Assembly (NCBI GenBank): GCA_001792345.1 | Contig: MGGJ01000001.1 | Coordinates: 1-48,485, forward strand | Reading direction: 5' to 3' | Source: Candidatus Woesebacteria bacterium RIFCSPHIGHO2_01_FULL_39_32 | GTDB lineage: Bacteria > Patescibacteriota > Microgenomatia > UBA8517 | Length of the DNA stretch: 48,485 nt | Shown here: positions 8,914 to 18,238 of the stretch, piece by piece | Layout: every line of letters begins with the position of its first letter | Position numbering within the stretch: the stretch's first letter is position 1 | Notes under the pieces: generated by a model | Database searches by the model: none | Told to the model about the DNA's origin: nothing | The model's input: only the letters and a program-made list of their open reading frames with translations | Program-made: the position numbers and the translations under genes

Positions 8914-9316
8914 CGCCTCAGTAATAATTGCGGGTATTCGTTCTCCAACCGGTGGTTCTGGAAAACTATTAGAGATGGTGAACGCAGGAGTACTTAATGG
9001 TCAAATAAGCGAGATAATTGTAGATGAGGTTTTACGACATGCCTCAAAAACGAAAAAGAAAAAGGAAATTCTTGAAAAACAAATAAGTACTATTTTTTCC
9101 AATATTTCAGAAACTCCAAAGGAAGTTTCAGTAAGAGGATACGGAAAAATTGTTACAGATTTGGGGGATGCCCACGTCCTTGCATCTTGTAAGGAACTTG
9201 AAGTTAGTTATCTTATTACCCTTGATAGGAAACATTTGTTAGTTTTGAAGAACAAAATAAAAAAGTTTAAGATCATGACCCCAGGAGAGTTTTTACAAGA
9301 AAAAGTTAGGTTTTGA
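8870..9316 (+). CDS. PIN-domain toxin-like protein (first acidic residue is Asn)
   Basis: KVFFNASVIIAGIRSPTGGSGKLLE...LGDAHVLASCKELEVSYLITLDRKHLL; overlaps antitoxin. Confidence 0.8.
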   Translation: MPKKRKSLKVKVFFNASVIIAGIRSPTGGSGKLLEMVNAGVLNGQISEIIVDEVLRHASKTKKKKEILEKQISTIFSNISETPKEVSVRGYGKIVTDLGDAHVLASCKELEVSYLITLDRKHLLVLKNKIKKFKIMTPGEFLQEKVRF

Positions 9317-9329
9317 AAACCTCAAATTT

Positions 9330-10532
9330 TTACTTTCTTGCAAACAAAATCACATTTGGGAGATTGCGGCCGGGACCGACTTTGTAGCCGCCAGACCAAA
9401 GTGCAGTTGAACCACCGTCATCAAGATTTAGTCCATTTTCCATTCCCAGAGTTTTTAAAACTCTTGCCGATTCGGCAACAGTTGCATTATGAACTACGCC
9501 TATGTAAACAGTATTACCTTTATTTGCGACAAAAGATCTTGCCCCCTTACTTCCTTTTTTGGGATCATCATCTCCACCAAATGCAATATTTCCTCCTTGT
9601 ACGAGCATCGGAAAGTTAGAGAGCATACTGTCAATTCCAGTGTCTCTACCCCATTGAGATACTTGTCCTACGAAACGGATGTATGAACCGCCAAAAATGA
9701 CCGCAGGATTGTTGCTGTAAACATTATTTCCCGAATTAAAGTAGGTTTTTTTATGATTCATCACGAGCAAATCAAAAGTGTTAGTTTTTCCCGCACAAGA
9801 TGGGTAATCTGCTGGACAAAAGTATGTTCCGTTAACTCCCGCGAATGCACCGTTTCTTGAAACGTACGAAGCAAGAGGAAGGGTAGGACAATCGTTAGTG
9901 CAATCCGAATCCGCCGCTGTATCTACTATGACGCGGGTGCTTCCCAAGTCTCCCGCTACCATGCTCACCATATAACTACCCAAGCCTTCCACATTCACAC
10001 TTTGTCGACTGTAACCGGAGGAAGGCGCTGCGTTTGACTCGGGAACATTTTGAGGAATTGTGATGCTCGCGGCAATCTTTTTATCTTCTTCGTCAATTTT
10101 TGAAGACAATTGAGAAAGTGTTGAATCTGCTGCGTTGAAATCTCTTTTTGATAACTCCGATAGGGCTTTTGCAAAGAGGTTATCCAACTCTTTTGTGTTT
10201 TGAGTTTTTACCTTTAAATTCAAAAGGCTTTCATATGTTAATACGGCTTTGTCATAAGATTTCTCTATATTTTGAATTTGATTTTGAAGCTCATCGTTTC
10301 TTTTGAGCTGGTCCTGATTTTTGAGAGTGTCCAGCTCTGTACCGATTTTCTCGAGTTCCACCAGATTTTTATCTTTCTCCTGGGTTAGATTTGAAACTAA
10401 GTTTTGAAGACCCATTACTTTGTTGTTAAAAAGAAAGTATCCGACCCCAATGACGATAAGTAAGATAATTATTATCGGAAAATGTTTATCAAAACGAAAT
10501 TTAGGAAATTTTTTAGGCAGATTTAATTTCAC
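9330..10532 (-). CDS. Phosphodiester glycosidase (NAGPA/DUF2233) family protein with N-terminal TM and coiled coil
   Basis: FAGVNGTYFCPADYP...GMENGLNLDDGGSTALWSGG. Confidence 0.85.
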   Translation of the reverse strand: MKLNLPKKFPKFRFDKHFPIIIILLIVIGVGYFLFNNKVMGLQNLVSNLTQEKDKNLVELEKIGTELDTLKNQDQLKRNDELQNQIQNIEKSYDKAVLTYESLLNLKVKTQNTKELDNLFAKALSELSKRDFNAADSTLSQLSSKIDEEDKKIAASITIPQNVPESNAAPSSGYSRQSVNVEGLGSYMVSMVAGDLGSTRVIVDTAADSDCTNDCPTLPLASYVSRNGAFAGVNGTYFCPADYPSCAGKTNTFDLLVMNHKKTYFNSGNNVYSNNPAVIFGGSYIRFVGQVSQWGRDTGIDSMLSNFPMLVQGGNIAFGGDDDPKKGSKGARSFVANKGNTVYIGVVHNATVAESARVLKTLGMENGLNLDDGGSTALWSGGYKVGPGRNLPNVILFARK

Positions 10533-10570
10533 AATTAAACTTTAGCATAAAAAAGTAATAGACTTAAACT

Positions 10571-11239
10571 ATGATTTATGTACTTTTACTTCTGCTGGAA
10601 ATTATCGCGCTTTACCTTCTTTCAAGACATGTAGTTCGCAGTGTTTTTCACTTTTTTTATCAAGTTACGAGAAGAAGAAACTTGGGTATGTATATTTTTG
10701 CAATTCTTTTTCTTCCCGGGACTTTTATCCACGAAATATCACATTTTTTGGCAGCGCTTTTTCTTTTGGTTCCTGTTGGTGAATTTGAACTGATACCGAA
10801 GTTTAAAGAAGGAGGTGGTGGAGTAGATCTTGGAAGTGTTGCTATTGCAAAAACTGATCCTGTGAGGAGATTTTTAATCGGAGTAGCACCATTTGTTTTC
10901 GGAATCTTGATTATATTTACAATCCTATTTTTAATTTCGGGAGATCGTTTTATTGCCGCTTGGTGGGGAAACATATTAGCGGGGATTTTGATTTTTGAGG
11001 TTGCCAACTCGATGTTTGCGAGCAAAAAAGATCTGGAAGGAGCGCTGATACTTGTTATCTTTATTCTTTTTGTTATTGCGTTTCTCTATATACTTGGAAT
11101 CAGAATTCCCATTAATCTAACTGATTTTACTATTTCCTCTTCGACGTTAGAAATTATTAAAAATGCAAACATATTTTTACTTGTACCTATTATGATTGAC
11201 ACGGTAGTTTTATTGCTTTTTGAGAAGTCAAAATTTTGA
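10571..11239 (+). CDS. M50-like membrane zinc metallopeptidase
   Basis: PGTFIHEISHFLAALFLLVPVGEFELIP (HExxH) with multiple TM segments. Confidence 0.65.
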   Translation: MIYVLLLLLEIIALYLLSRHVVRSVFHFFYQVTRRRNLGMYIFAILFLPGTFIHEISHFLAALFLLVPVGEFELIPKFKEGGGGVDLGSVAIAKTDPVRRFLIGVAPFVFGILIIFTILFLISGDRFIAAWWGNILAGILIFEVANSMFASKKDLEGALILVIFILFVIAFLYILGIRIPINLTDFTISSSTLEIIKNANIFLLVPIMIDTVVLLLFEKSKF

Positions 11240-11315
11240 CGATTTTAACAAGTTAATTTCTACACTTCAACATTAAATAATAGATTATTGGGTATTTTAG
11301 AACTATAATTTGCTT

Positions 11316-11978
11316 ATGAGTATTTGGAAACCAATTAAACCGCCTTATATAGAGTATAAAAAGAAAGTTTTTGAAAAAGCGATCAAAGTTGGTAGTTTTA
11401 TTCATCAAATTGGAGAATTGGACGATCTGAGAAGACCCTCAAAACAAATTCCTATTAATAAAATTACTTCGAAGGATACAAAGGCAAAAATAAAATATGT
11501 CAAAAACTGCTTAATTAAGTACAGAAAGCTTACCGGTTATGGGCGCGGAATTACTGCAGTACAACTTGGAATTCCTGATAGATTTTCAGTTATTTATATA
11601 GGACAGACCATAAAGAACGTCAAGAATAAAAAAGATGTTACTTTTAAAGATTTAATGGTGACAATTAATCCTAAAATTACAAGACGCTCTAAAAAGCTTC
11701 TGAGATATCCTGAAATGTGCATGAGTGCTACTCCCATTATAGTTCCTACAATTCGTCCTGCTTGGATAGAATTCGACTACTATAACGAAAAGGGAAATTT
11801 ACAGCATTGGGATACTAAAGATGATACCGATGTTGGAAAAATGATGAACCGTGTTTTCCAACACGAATTTGATCATATGGAGGGAATAGTTAATATAGAT
11901 GTAATAAAAAATCCTCGCGAAATAATACTAGAGTCCGATCCGGATTTTTACAAAAATGCAAAGTTTACAAAAGTCTAG
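11316..11978 (+). CDS. Peptide deformylase-like protein
   Basis: GYGRGITAVQLGIP, RYPEMCMSA, FQHEFDHMEGIVNID correspond to GxGxAAxQ / EGCLS / HExDH motifs; TATAAT ends 6 nt before ATG 11316. Confidence 0.75.
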   Translation: MSIWKPIKPPYIEYKKKVFEKAIKVGSFIHQIGELDDLRRPSKQIPINKITSKDTKAKIKYVKNCLIKYRKLTGYGRGITAVQLGIPDRFSVIYIGQTIKNVKNKKDVTFKDLMVTINPKITRRSKKLLRYPEMCMSATPIIVPTIRPAWIEFDYYNEKGNLQHWDTKDDTDVGKMMNRVFQHEFDHMEGIVNIDVIKNPREIILESDPDFYKNAKFTKV

Positions 11979-12330
11979 AAAATTCGATACTCAAAGAAAA
12001 GTTGTATTTGCGGCGATGAGCAAGAAAACCTTTTATTTAAGAGAGCATATCATCAAATATATTCTGGAAGAAGGCTATACCCCAACTTGTGCTTTTATGA
12101 TGTTTTCTTATTTTTTACTGGACACAGTTGATCGGAAAGCCCTAATTGATGCAAATAACGATTTAATACGTCGAAGTGATGAGCTTTGGGTTTTTGGAGA
12201 AATGTCGGACGGAGTAAAAGAAGAGGTAAATCTTGCCAAAAGAATTGGTATTCCTATACACTATTTTAGGTTGAGTAACAGCAAAAAAATGTTCACCCCG
12301 ACGAAGAGTGGGAAAAATGAAATGCAATGA
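11956..12330 (+). CDS. Nucleoside 2-deoxyribosyltransferase-like/DUF4406-like protein
   Basis: KVVFAAMSKKTFYLREHIIKYILEEGYTPTCAF...DELWVFGEMSDGVKEEVNLAKRIGIPIHYF. Confidence 0.55.
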   Translation: MQSLQKSRKFDTQRKVVFAAMSKKTFYLREHIIKYILEEGYTPTCAFMMFSYFLLDTVDRKALIDANNDLIRRSDELWVFGEMSDGVKEEVNLAKRIGIPIHYFRLSNSKKMFTPTKSGKNEMQ

Positions 12331-13067
12331 ATATTTTTTGGGCGATTCTTTTGGGTGTAATTCAGGGTTTAACTGAGTTTATTCCTGTTTCATCTTCGGG
12401 GCATTTGGTTTTGGCACAACAATTTATTCCCGGATTTTCTCAACCAGGAATTCTTTTTGACGTTGTTCTTCACTTAGCAACATTAATCGCCGTTTTTTAT
12501 TTTTTCCGAAAAACTATTCTTAGGTTAAGCAAAAATTATCTTTTACTTCTCGTGGTCGGAACTATTCCAGCCGCCATGATAGGATTTTTCTTTCAAAATC
12601 AGTTAGAAGCCATGTTTGGTAGTGCGAATACACTTGGGATTGAGCTTCTTATAACAGGGCTATTGAACGTGTTGGTTGATAAAGCAAAAACTGTTAAAAA
12701 AGCAATTACGCCATCAAATTCTTTTGCAATCGGAATCGCGCAAGCAGTTGCGATAATTCCGGGCATTTCCCGCTCCGGTGCGACGATATTTACCGGAGTT
12801 AGGCTGGGAATTGATAGAAAAAAGGCGGCTGAGTTTTCATTCCTACTTTCTATTCCTGCAATTTTAGGAGCAAATTTCTTACAACTATTTACACACGGAC
12901 TAAACGGAATCCAAAATCCAAGTTTTTATATATTCGGATTCATCTTTGCTCTTATCTCCGGCTATCTTTCAATCGGAGTTGTTTATAAGTTTTTGTTGGG
13001 TAATAACTTTAAAATCTTTGGGTATTACTGTTTCCTGCTCGGCTTCCTGGTCATTATATTATTGTAG
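12327..13067 (+). CDS. uppP: Undecaprenyl-diphosphatase
   Basis: GVIQGLTEFIPVSSSGHLVL, IPGISRSGATIFTGVRLG. Confidence 0.95.
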   Translation: MNIFWAILLGVIQGLTEFIPVSSSGHLVLAQQFIPGFSQPGILFDVVLHLATLIAVFYFFRKTILRLSKNYLLLLVVGTIPAAMIGFFFQNQLEAMFGSANTLGIELLITGLLNVLVDKAKTVKKAITPSNSFAIGIAQAVAIIPGISRSGATIFTGVRLGIDRKKAAEFSFLLSIPAILGANFLQLFTHGLNGIQNPSFYIFGFIFALISGYLSIGVVYKFLLGNNFKIFGYYCFLLGFLVIILL

Positions 13068-13072
13068 TTTGG

Positions 13073-13435
13073 TCAGAAGTAAGAAAGTATTTTCGGAACG
13101 AAGAGAACTAATCCAGCAACAACTGCTAAGATAGAAACAACCAGAACCATTCCGGCTGAAACGTCTTTTGCTACTTTTGCTTCGGGAGAAATATCAGGGC
13201 TTGTTAAATTAACTACAGCCTCTAAAACGGTGTTAAGAAGCTCTAATGTTATTACAAAAGTTATGGTGAAAGCTAAGATTAACCACTCAATAATATTAAA
13301 TTTAAGAACACCAGCTAAAATTAAGACTAAAATTGCCAATAGAACGTGGATTCGGAAATTCGGTTCTCTTTTAAAAGCGGTTTTTATGCCTTCAAAAGCG
13401 TACTTGAAACTTGTTGATGTTGGGTGCCTTAATCC
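13073..13435 (-). CDS. dgkA: Diacylglycerol kinase family protein
   Basis: SFKYAFEGIKTAFKREPNFRIH...LELLNTVLEAVVNLTSPDISPEAKVAKDVSAGMVLV. Confidence 0.9.
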   Translation of the reverse strand, partial: GLRHPTSTSFKYAFEGIKTAFKREPNFRIHVLLAILVLILAGVLKFNIIEWLILAFTITFVITLELLNTVLEAVVNLTSPDISPEAKVAKDVSAGMVLVVSILAVVAGLVLFVPKILSYF

Positions 13436-13520
13436 CATACTTAAAGTATAGCTACTAGGCTTAGAAAAACAAAGTGGGTTACTTGTGGCACTTATCACAC
13501 TTTTTTGATACCATTTCAGT

Positions 13521-14207
13521 ATGTCTTTAAAGAAAAACTTTCTGATTATCCTTTCGGCATCTATCCTGATTATAATTTTTTTTCTTCTTTTGAATGGCCA
13601 GTCGAAATCCAATAAAAAGATCCAAGTTTCTGACAAAAATGCGTGTGTGACAGGAGACTATACGGGTGAATTTCTGTTAGACGAAAAACTAGCTTTTTTT
13701 GAAGGAAGAGATGTGGAAGTTCCTACTATAGCGTCTAATACTCGCCAAACAAATATTCTTGGTGTTTCATCCGAAGAGCGCTACATAGAAGTTGATTTGT
13801 CCGAACAAAAGCTTAAAGCTTGGGACGGTTCAGATCTATTTCTTGAAACTGCTGTTTCAACGGGACTGCCTTGGTATCCCACACCTCAAGGTGAATTTCG
13901 AATTTGGATTAAGCTAAAAGCTACCAAAATGGAGGGGGGAAGCGGAAGATATTATTATTACCTACCCAATGTTCCGTATGTAATGTATTTTCAGAATGAT
14001 AAAGTTCCAGGTTGGCGTGGGTATGGTCTTCATGGAACGTATTGGCATAATGATTTCGGAACTCCCAGAAGCCACGGATGTGTGAATCTTCCAACGTCTA
14101 TTGCTGAAAAGCTTTATTATTGGACGTCACCTGTGTTGCCTGAGGGTAAAAACGTGGCTCGTGCATCTACCGAGAATCCTGGAACTAGAATAGTTATTCA
14201 CGAATAG
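13521..14207 (+). CDS. L,D-transpeptidase (YkuD domain)
   Basis: RYIEVDLSEQKLKAWDG...YGLHGTYWHNDFGTPRSHGCVNLP. Confidence 0.93.
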   Translation: MSLKKNFLIILSASILIIIFFLLLNGQSKSNKKIQVSDKNACVTGDYTGEFLLDEKLAFFEGRDVEVPTIASNTRQTNILGVSSEERYIEVDLSEQKLKAWDGSDLFLETAVSTGLPWYPTPQGEFRIWIKLKATKMEGGSGRYYYYLPNVPYVMYFQNDKVPGWRGYGLHGTYWHNDFGTPRSHGCVNLPTSIAEKLYYWTSPVLPEGKNVARASTENPGTRIVIHE

Positions 14208-14208
14208 T

Positions 14209-14703
14209 ATGAATCCTGCAGTTTTGTCTGGACAAAGTTCAATATTTATTACCTTCTTGGCAAGTTTTTTGATTTGGATTATGTTTGGGGGGCTTGTGGT
14301 CTTATGGATAATCGACGGAAGGTTTAAAAAAGAACAGGCACTACATGCTCTTTTTGCAGCGCTTTTGGCTTGGGTTTTGTCGCAAATGATTAAAAGTCTT
14401 TTTCCTACAATCAGACCTTTCCAAATGTACGGGACTATGCCAATGACTTTACTGGTTCCCTTCGATGGCGCGTTCCCTTCGGGTCATACTGCTTCTGCTT
14501 TTGGTCTTGCCGTAAGCGTTTGGCTTCATAATAAAAAAATAGGCATTTTATTTGTTATGGGTGCTATTTTAGTTGGACTGGGAAGAATTCTTGGTAATGT
14601 GCATTTTTTTGCGGACGTAGTTGGTGGTTCTTTAATAGGGGTAGTAAGTGCGTATTTGGTTGGGAGGTTACATTTATATAAACTTTTAGGTCGAAACACT
14701 TGA
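14209..14703 (+). CDS. PAP2-family phosphatase
   Basis: FPSGHTASAFGLAVSVWL, GRILGNVHFFADVVGGSLIG. Confidence 0.92.
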   Translation: MNPAVLSGQSSIFITFLASFLIWIMFGGLVVLWIIDGRFKKEQALHALFAALLAWVLSQMIKSLFPTIRPFQMYGTMPMTLLVPFDGAFPSGHTASAFGLAVSVWLHNKKIGILFVMGAILVGLGRILGNVHFFADVVGGSLIGVVSAYLVGRLHLYKLLGRNT

Positions 14704-14716
14704 CGCGTCACTCCTA

Positions 14717-14750
14717 TTGACATTTAGCACTTTGTGATTTAGACTGCTAA
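14717..14750 (+). promoter_or_regulatory. lon promoter (TTGACA-N17-TAGACT) with CIRCE-like HrcA operator TTAGCACTT-N9-GACTGCTAA at 14724-14750
   Basis: One mismatch per half-site to consensus TTAGCACTC-N9-GAGTGCTAA, exact 9-nt spacer, overlaps the -10. Confidence 0.8.
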
Positions 14751-14763
14751 ATACTTTGGTAAT

Positions 14764-17241
14764 ATGGACGAAGAATCAAAGATAGAAAAAGTATACCGAC
14801 AAATCCCGGTTGTAGCTATTAGAGGCTCGGTTGTTTTTCCGCACACCGATGCAGTTCTTTCTTTCGGAAGAAAAAAGTCCGTTGCAGCAATAAATACTGC
14901 TTTCCAAGAAGATAGAGTTGTCGGTATTTTCACCCAAAAGGACGCGCGAATTCCTGATCCAGGTATCGAAGATCTTTTCAAAGTAGGAACAATTGCAACA
15001 ATTACCCAGATGATGTCTACGGAGGGGGAAATACACGCAGTTGTTCGCGGTCAAGCGCGAATAAACTTGGTTGATATTATTTCACACGAACCTCATCTTA
15101 TTGCCAAGATTGAGGAAATTCCCACAAAGTTGGAGGGGAGTACTGAGCAAATACAGGCTCTAGCTAACAAAATTTCGGAATTATTCAAAAAAGCAATTAA
15201 TCTTGGAAAACAGGCAGAAATTATGGCGGTAATGAAGCTTGTGTCAGGTAAAGTCGAACCAGAAGAACTGGCAGACCAGATCGCTTCACTTCTTGAAACC
15301 AAGACAAAAAATAAACAGGAGCTTCTGGAAATGGTTTCACTTAAAGCTAGGCTAGAAAAAGCTATGGAGCACTTGGCACATGAGGTGAATGTACTTGAGC
15401 TTGAAAAAACAATTTCATCCAAAACTCAAAAGCGCTTTGAAGATCAGATGAGAAAAGCAATGCTTCGTGAGAAGAAAAAGACAATCGAAGAAGAATTGGG
15501 CGAGATTGATGAGGGGGAATTGAGTACTGATGAACTCAAGGAATACAAAGAGAAAATAAAAGAGGCGGATATGCCGAAAGATGTGCGAGAAAAGGCAGAA
15601 AAGGAATTAAAAAGATTGATACAGCTTTCTCCTCATAATCCTGAAGGCGGATACATCAGGAATTATCTTGACTGGTTGACGGATATGCCTTGGAGTAAGG
15701 TTACCCCCAATGACGTTTCCATAACAAAAGCCGCAAAAATACTTGAGGATGATCATTATGGAATGAAAAAAGCAAAGGAGAGAATTTTGGAATATCTTGC
15801 GGTAATGCAGGTAAAGAAAAATCACCAAAAAGGAATCAAAAAAATTCTCAACAAAGTTCCCGACGAGGAAGAGACTAAAGAAATAGATTCACAGCCGACA
15901 ATTCTTTGTTTCATTGGACCTCCTGGAGTAGGTAAAACTTCTATTGGTAAATCTATAGCTCGTGCATTGGGTAGAAAATTTGTCCGCGTATCTCTGGGGG
16001 GAATTCGAGACGAGGCAGAAATTCGAGGTCATAGAAGGACATATGTTGGTGCACTCCCTGGCAGAATTATTCAAGGAATCAAAAATGCCGGAACCAAAAA
16101 CCCGGTTTTCATGCTCGATGAAATAGACAAGATTGGTATTGATTTTAGGGGTGATCCAAGTTCAGCACTCCTCGAAGCGCTAGACCCGGAACAAAATAAA
16201 GAATTTTCTGACCATTATCTCGAGGTTGCCTTTAATCTTTCTCAAGTAATGTTTATTTGTACCGGAAATGTTATTGAAAAAATTCCGGGCCCACTTCGTG
16301 ACAGAATGGAGGTAATAAGATTTCCTGGTTACACTCAAGATGAGAAATTCAACATCGCCAAGGAATTTTTATGGCCAAAACAATTAAGACTTCATGGTCT
16401 CGAAAAAGAAAAGATTAGTCTAAGTAAACTTGGGCTTAATGAAATCATAAACCGCTACACCAGAGAAGCAGGCGTAAGGGACTTGGAGCGTAATCTAGCG
16501 ATGATTTGCCGTAAAATTGCCAGGCTGGTCGCGGAAAAGAAGAAGTTTCCTAAAATTATTACACATAGCGATGTTAGGAAATTTCTTGGCCCCCAGAAAT
16601 TCAGTTCCCTGATTGCAGAGAAGGTCGACGAGGTTGGTATGTCAACCGGCCTTGCTGTTACTGCCGCAGGCGGGGAGATTTTATTTATTGAAGTAGCTCT
16701 TATGCCAGGAAAGGGTAAGTTGACATTAACCGGACAACTCGGCGAAGTCATGAAAGAGTCGGGAAAGGCGGCATTTACTTGGTCCAAAGCTCATTGGAAA
16801 GAGCTTGGATTAAGAGAAGAAATTCTTAATAATATTGACGTTCACATTCATGTACCTGAGGGAGCAGTTCCGAAAGACGGCCCATCCGCAGGAATTGCAA
16901 TGGCAACTGCACTGGTATCTGCCCTAACAGGTGTTCCCGTACATAGAAATGTCGGAATGACAGGCGAAGTAACCTTAAGAGGTCGCGTTTTGGAAATTGG
17001 AGGAGTTAAAGAAAAGGTTATTGCAGGTCATCGTGCAGGGTTAAAAACTATAATTTTGCCCAAGGATAATAAAAAAGATATGGAAGATATTCCCGATAAC
17101 GTTCAGAAAGATATTAAATTTGTCTTCACAAGCCGATTGGATGAAGTATTGAAAATCGCTTTGAAAAAATGGCCGGTCGTTGAAACGAAACAAAAGGATC
17201 GTGCGATTCCTCCAATTCCAACGTATATAGCTACTAGTTAA
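14764..17241 (+). CDS. lon: ATP-dependent Lon protease
   Basis: GPPGVGKTSIGKSIARALGR, GGIRDEAEIRGHRRTYVGALPGRIIQG, PKDGPSAGIAMATALVSALTG. Confidence 0.98.
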   Translation: MDEESKIEKVYRQIPVVAIRGSVVFPHTDAVLSFGRKKSVAAINTAFQEDRVVGIFTQKDARIPDPGIEDLFKVGTIATITQMMSTEGEIHAVVRGQARINLVDIISHEPHLIAKIEEIPTKLEGSTEQIQALANKISELFKKAINLGKQAEIMAVMKLVSGKVEPEELADQIASLLETKTKNKQELLEMVSLKARLEKAMEHLAHEVNVLELEKTISSKTQKRFEDQMRKAMLREKKKTIEEELGEIDEGELSTDELKEYKEKIKEADMPKDVREKAEKELKRLIQLSPHNPEGGYIRNYLDWLTDMPWSKVTPNDVSITKAAKILEDDHYGMKKAKERILEYLAVMQVKKNHQKGIKKILNKVPDEEETKEIDSQPTILCFIGPPGVGKTSIGKSIARALGRKFVRVSLGGIRDEAEIRGHRRTYVGALPGRIIQGIKNAGTKNPVFMLDEIDKIGIDFRGDPSSALLEALDPEQNKEFSDHYLEVAFNLSQVMFICTGNVIEKIPGPLRDRMEVIRFPGYTQDEKFNIAKEFLWPKQLRLHGLEKEKISLSKLGLNEIINRYTREAGVRDLERNLAMICRKIARLVAEKKKFPKIITHSDVRKFLGPQKFSSLIAEKVDEVGMSTGLAVTAAGGEILFIEVALMPGKGKLTLTGQLGEVMKESGKAAFTWSKAHWKELGLREEILNNIDVHIHVPEGAVPKDGPSAGIAMATALVSALTGVPVHRNVGMTGEVTLRGRVLEIGGVKEKVIAGHRAGLKTIILPKDNKKDMEDIPDNVQKDIKFVFTSRLDEVLKIALKKWPVVETKQKDRAIPPIPTYIATS

Positions 17242-17261
17242 AACGAGTATAATTTTAGTTA

Positions 17262-18104
17262 ATGGTTTTAAACCACGAATACGGAAAAAATCTTGGTAAG
17301 TACGAAAAATAGGTAATAGAAGTATCGGAAGTTTTAAGAGGAATTTACTGGACTAAAAATAAACTTTTTTTGGGAGCAAAAGCTTTTTATTCCGACCCAA
17401 TAGATGATATTTATTGGACGCTAGTTGAACAATTCACTATCGATTCTAAGAGGGAAATAGAAAAATTAGTAAAAGAGGTTGAACCTTTCTTTAAAAAACA
17501 CAAAAAGCACTTTAGCTTTTATTTAACTCCTTATGACAGGAGAAGAAATGTTGATAAATATTTAAAAGAACTCGGGTATAAAATTACTGCAAAAGATAAC
17601 TTCATGTTTTTAGAAAAAGGACATTTGAAAAGAAGAGATTTAAGTTTACAATCAGGTGTTACTTTAAAGGAAATAAAAACAGATAAAGATAACGAGATAT
17701 ACATTGATTGTTATACCAGAGCCTATACCTCTAATCCGGAAGATGCATATTTTAATTTTGGAGCAGAAGGAGTTTACGAAGGCATCTATAGAAAAACTTG
17801 GAAAGATCATTCACTGAGAAAAAAAATGAGAAAATTTGTAGGGTTTTATAAAGGTAAGCCTGCAAGCTGCGGAGCAATATATTTTGGCAACAAGTTGGGC
17901 TATATTGCTGAAGTTGGAACAGATAATGAATTTAGAAGGAAGGGTTTAGCTCGGGCCGTTTCTCTAGTATGCATTAATGCGGGGATTGATGAAGGTTGTA
18001 GCGTTATCTTATTAGGAACAGAAAAAGATACTCCAGCCGAAAAGCTTTACCAAAGTTTAGGATTTGTCTCGAAAACAGTTTTTTGGGGGATGTCTCGAGT
18101 ATGA
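17262..18104 (+). pseudogene. GNAT-family N-acetyltransferase gene with in-frame TAG at 17310-17312 (or 3' part translated from TTG 17370)
   Basis: ATG 17262 directly after TATAAT opens MVLNHEYGKNLGKYEK*VIEVSEVLRGIYWTKNKLFLGAKAFYSDP..., same frame as 17370-18104; GNAT motif VGTDNEFRRKGLARAVSLVCI. Confidence 0.65.
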
Positions 18105-18165
18105 AGTGAAATTTTAACCGCCAAATCATTGTTTTTAAGCTTCAATTCACATAAAATAGCGTTAA

Positions 18166-18238
18166 GGCCCTGTCATCTAGTGGACTAGGATACTGGGTTC
18201 TCATCCCAGACACTGGGGTTCGAATCCCCACAGGGTCA
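18166..18238 (+). tRNA. tRNA-Glu (anticodon CTC), CCA not encoded
   Basis: GGCCCTG/CAGGGTC acceptor, CTGGG-TTCTCAT-CCCAG anticodon arm, GGGGTTCGAATCCCC T arm. Confidence 0.93.

Noticed and set aside
14701-14710. TGACGCGTCA palindrome upstream of lon
   Set aside because: Begins with the PAP2 gene stop codon and is outside the core promoter; a short palindrome can be chance.
15093-16787. Minus-strand ORFs within lon (15093-15422, 15607-15828, 15889-16074, 16455-16787)
   Set aside because: Shadow ORFs of the lon coding sequence.
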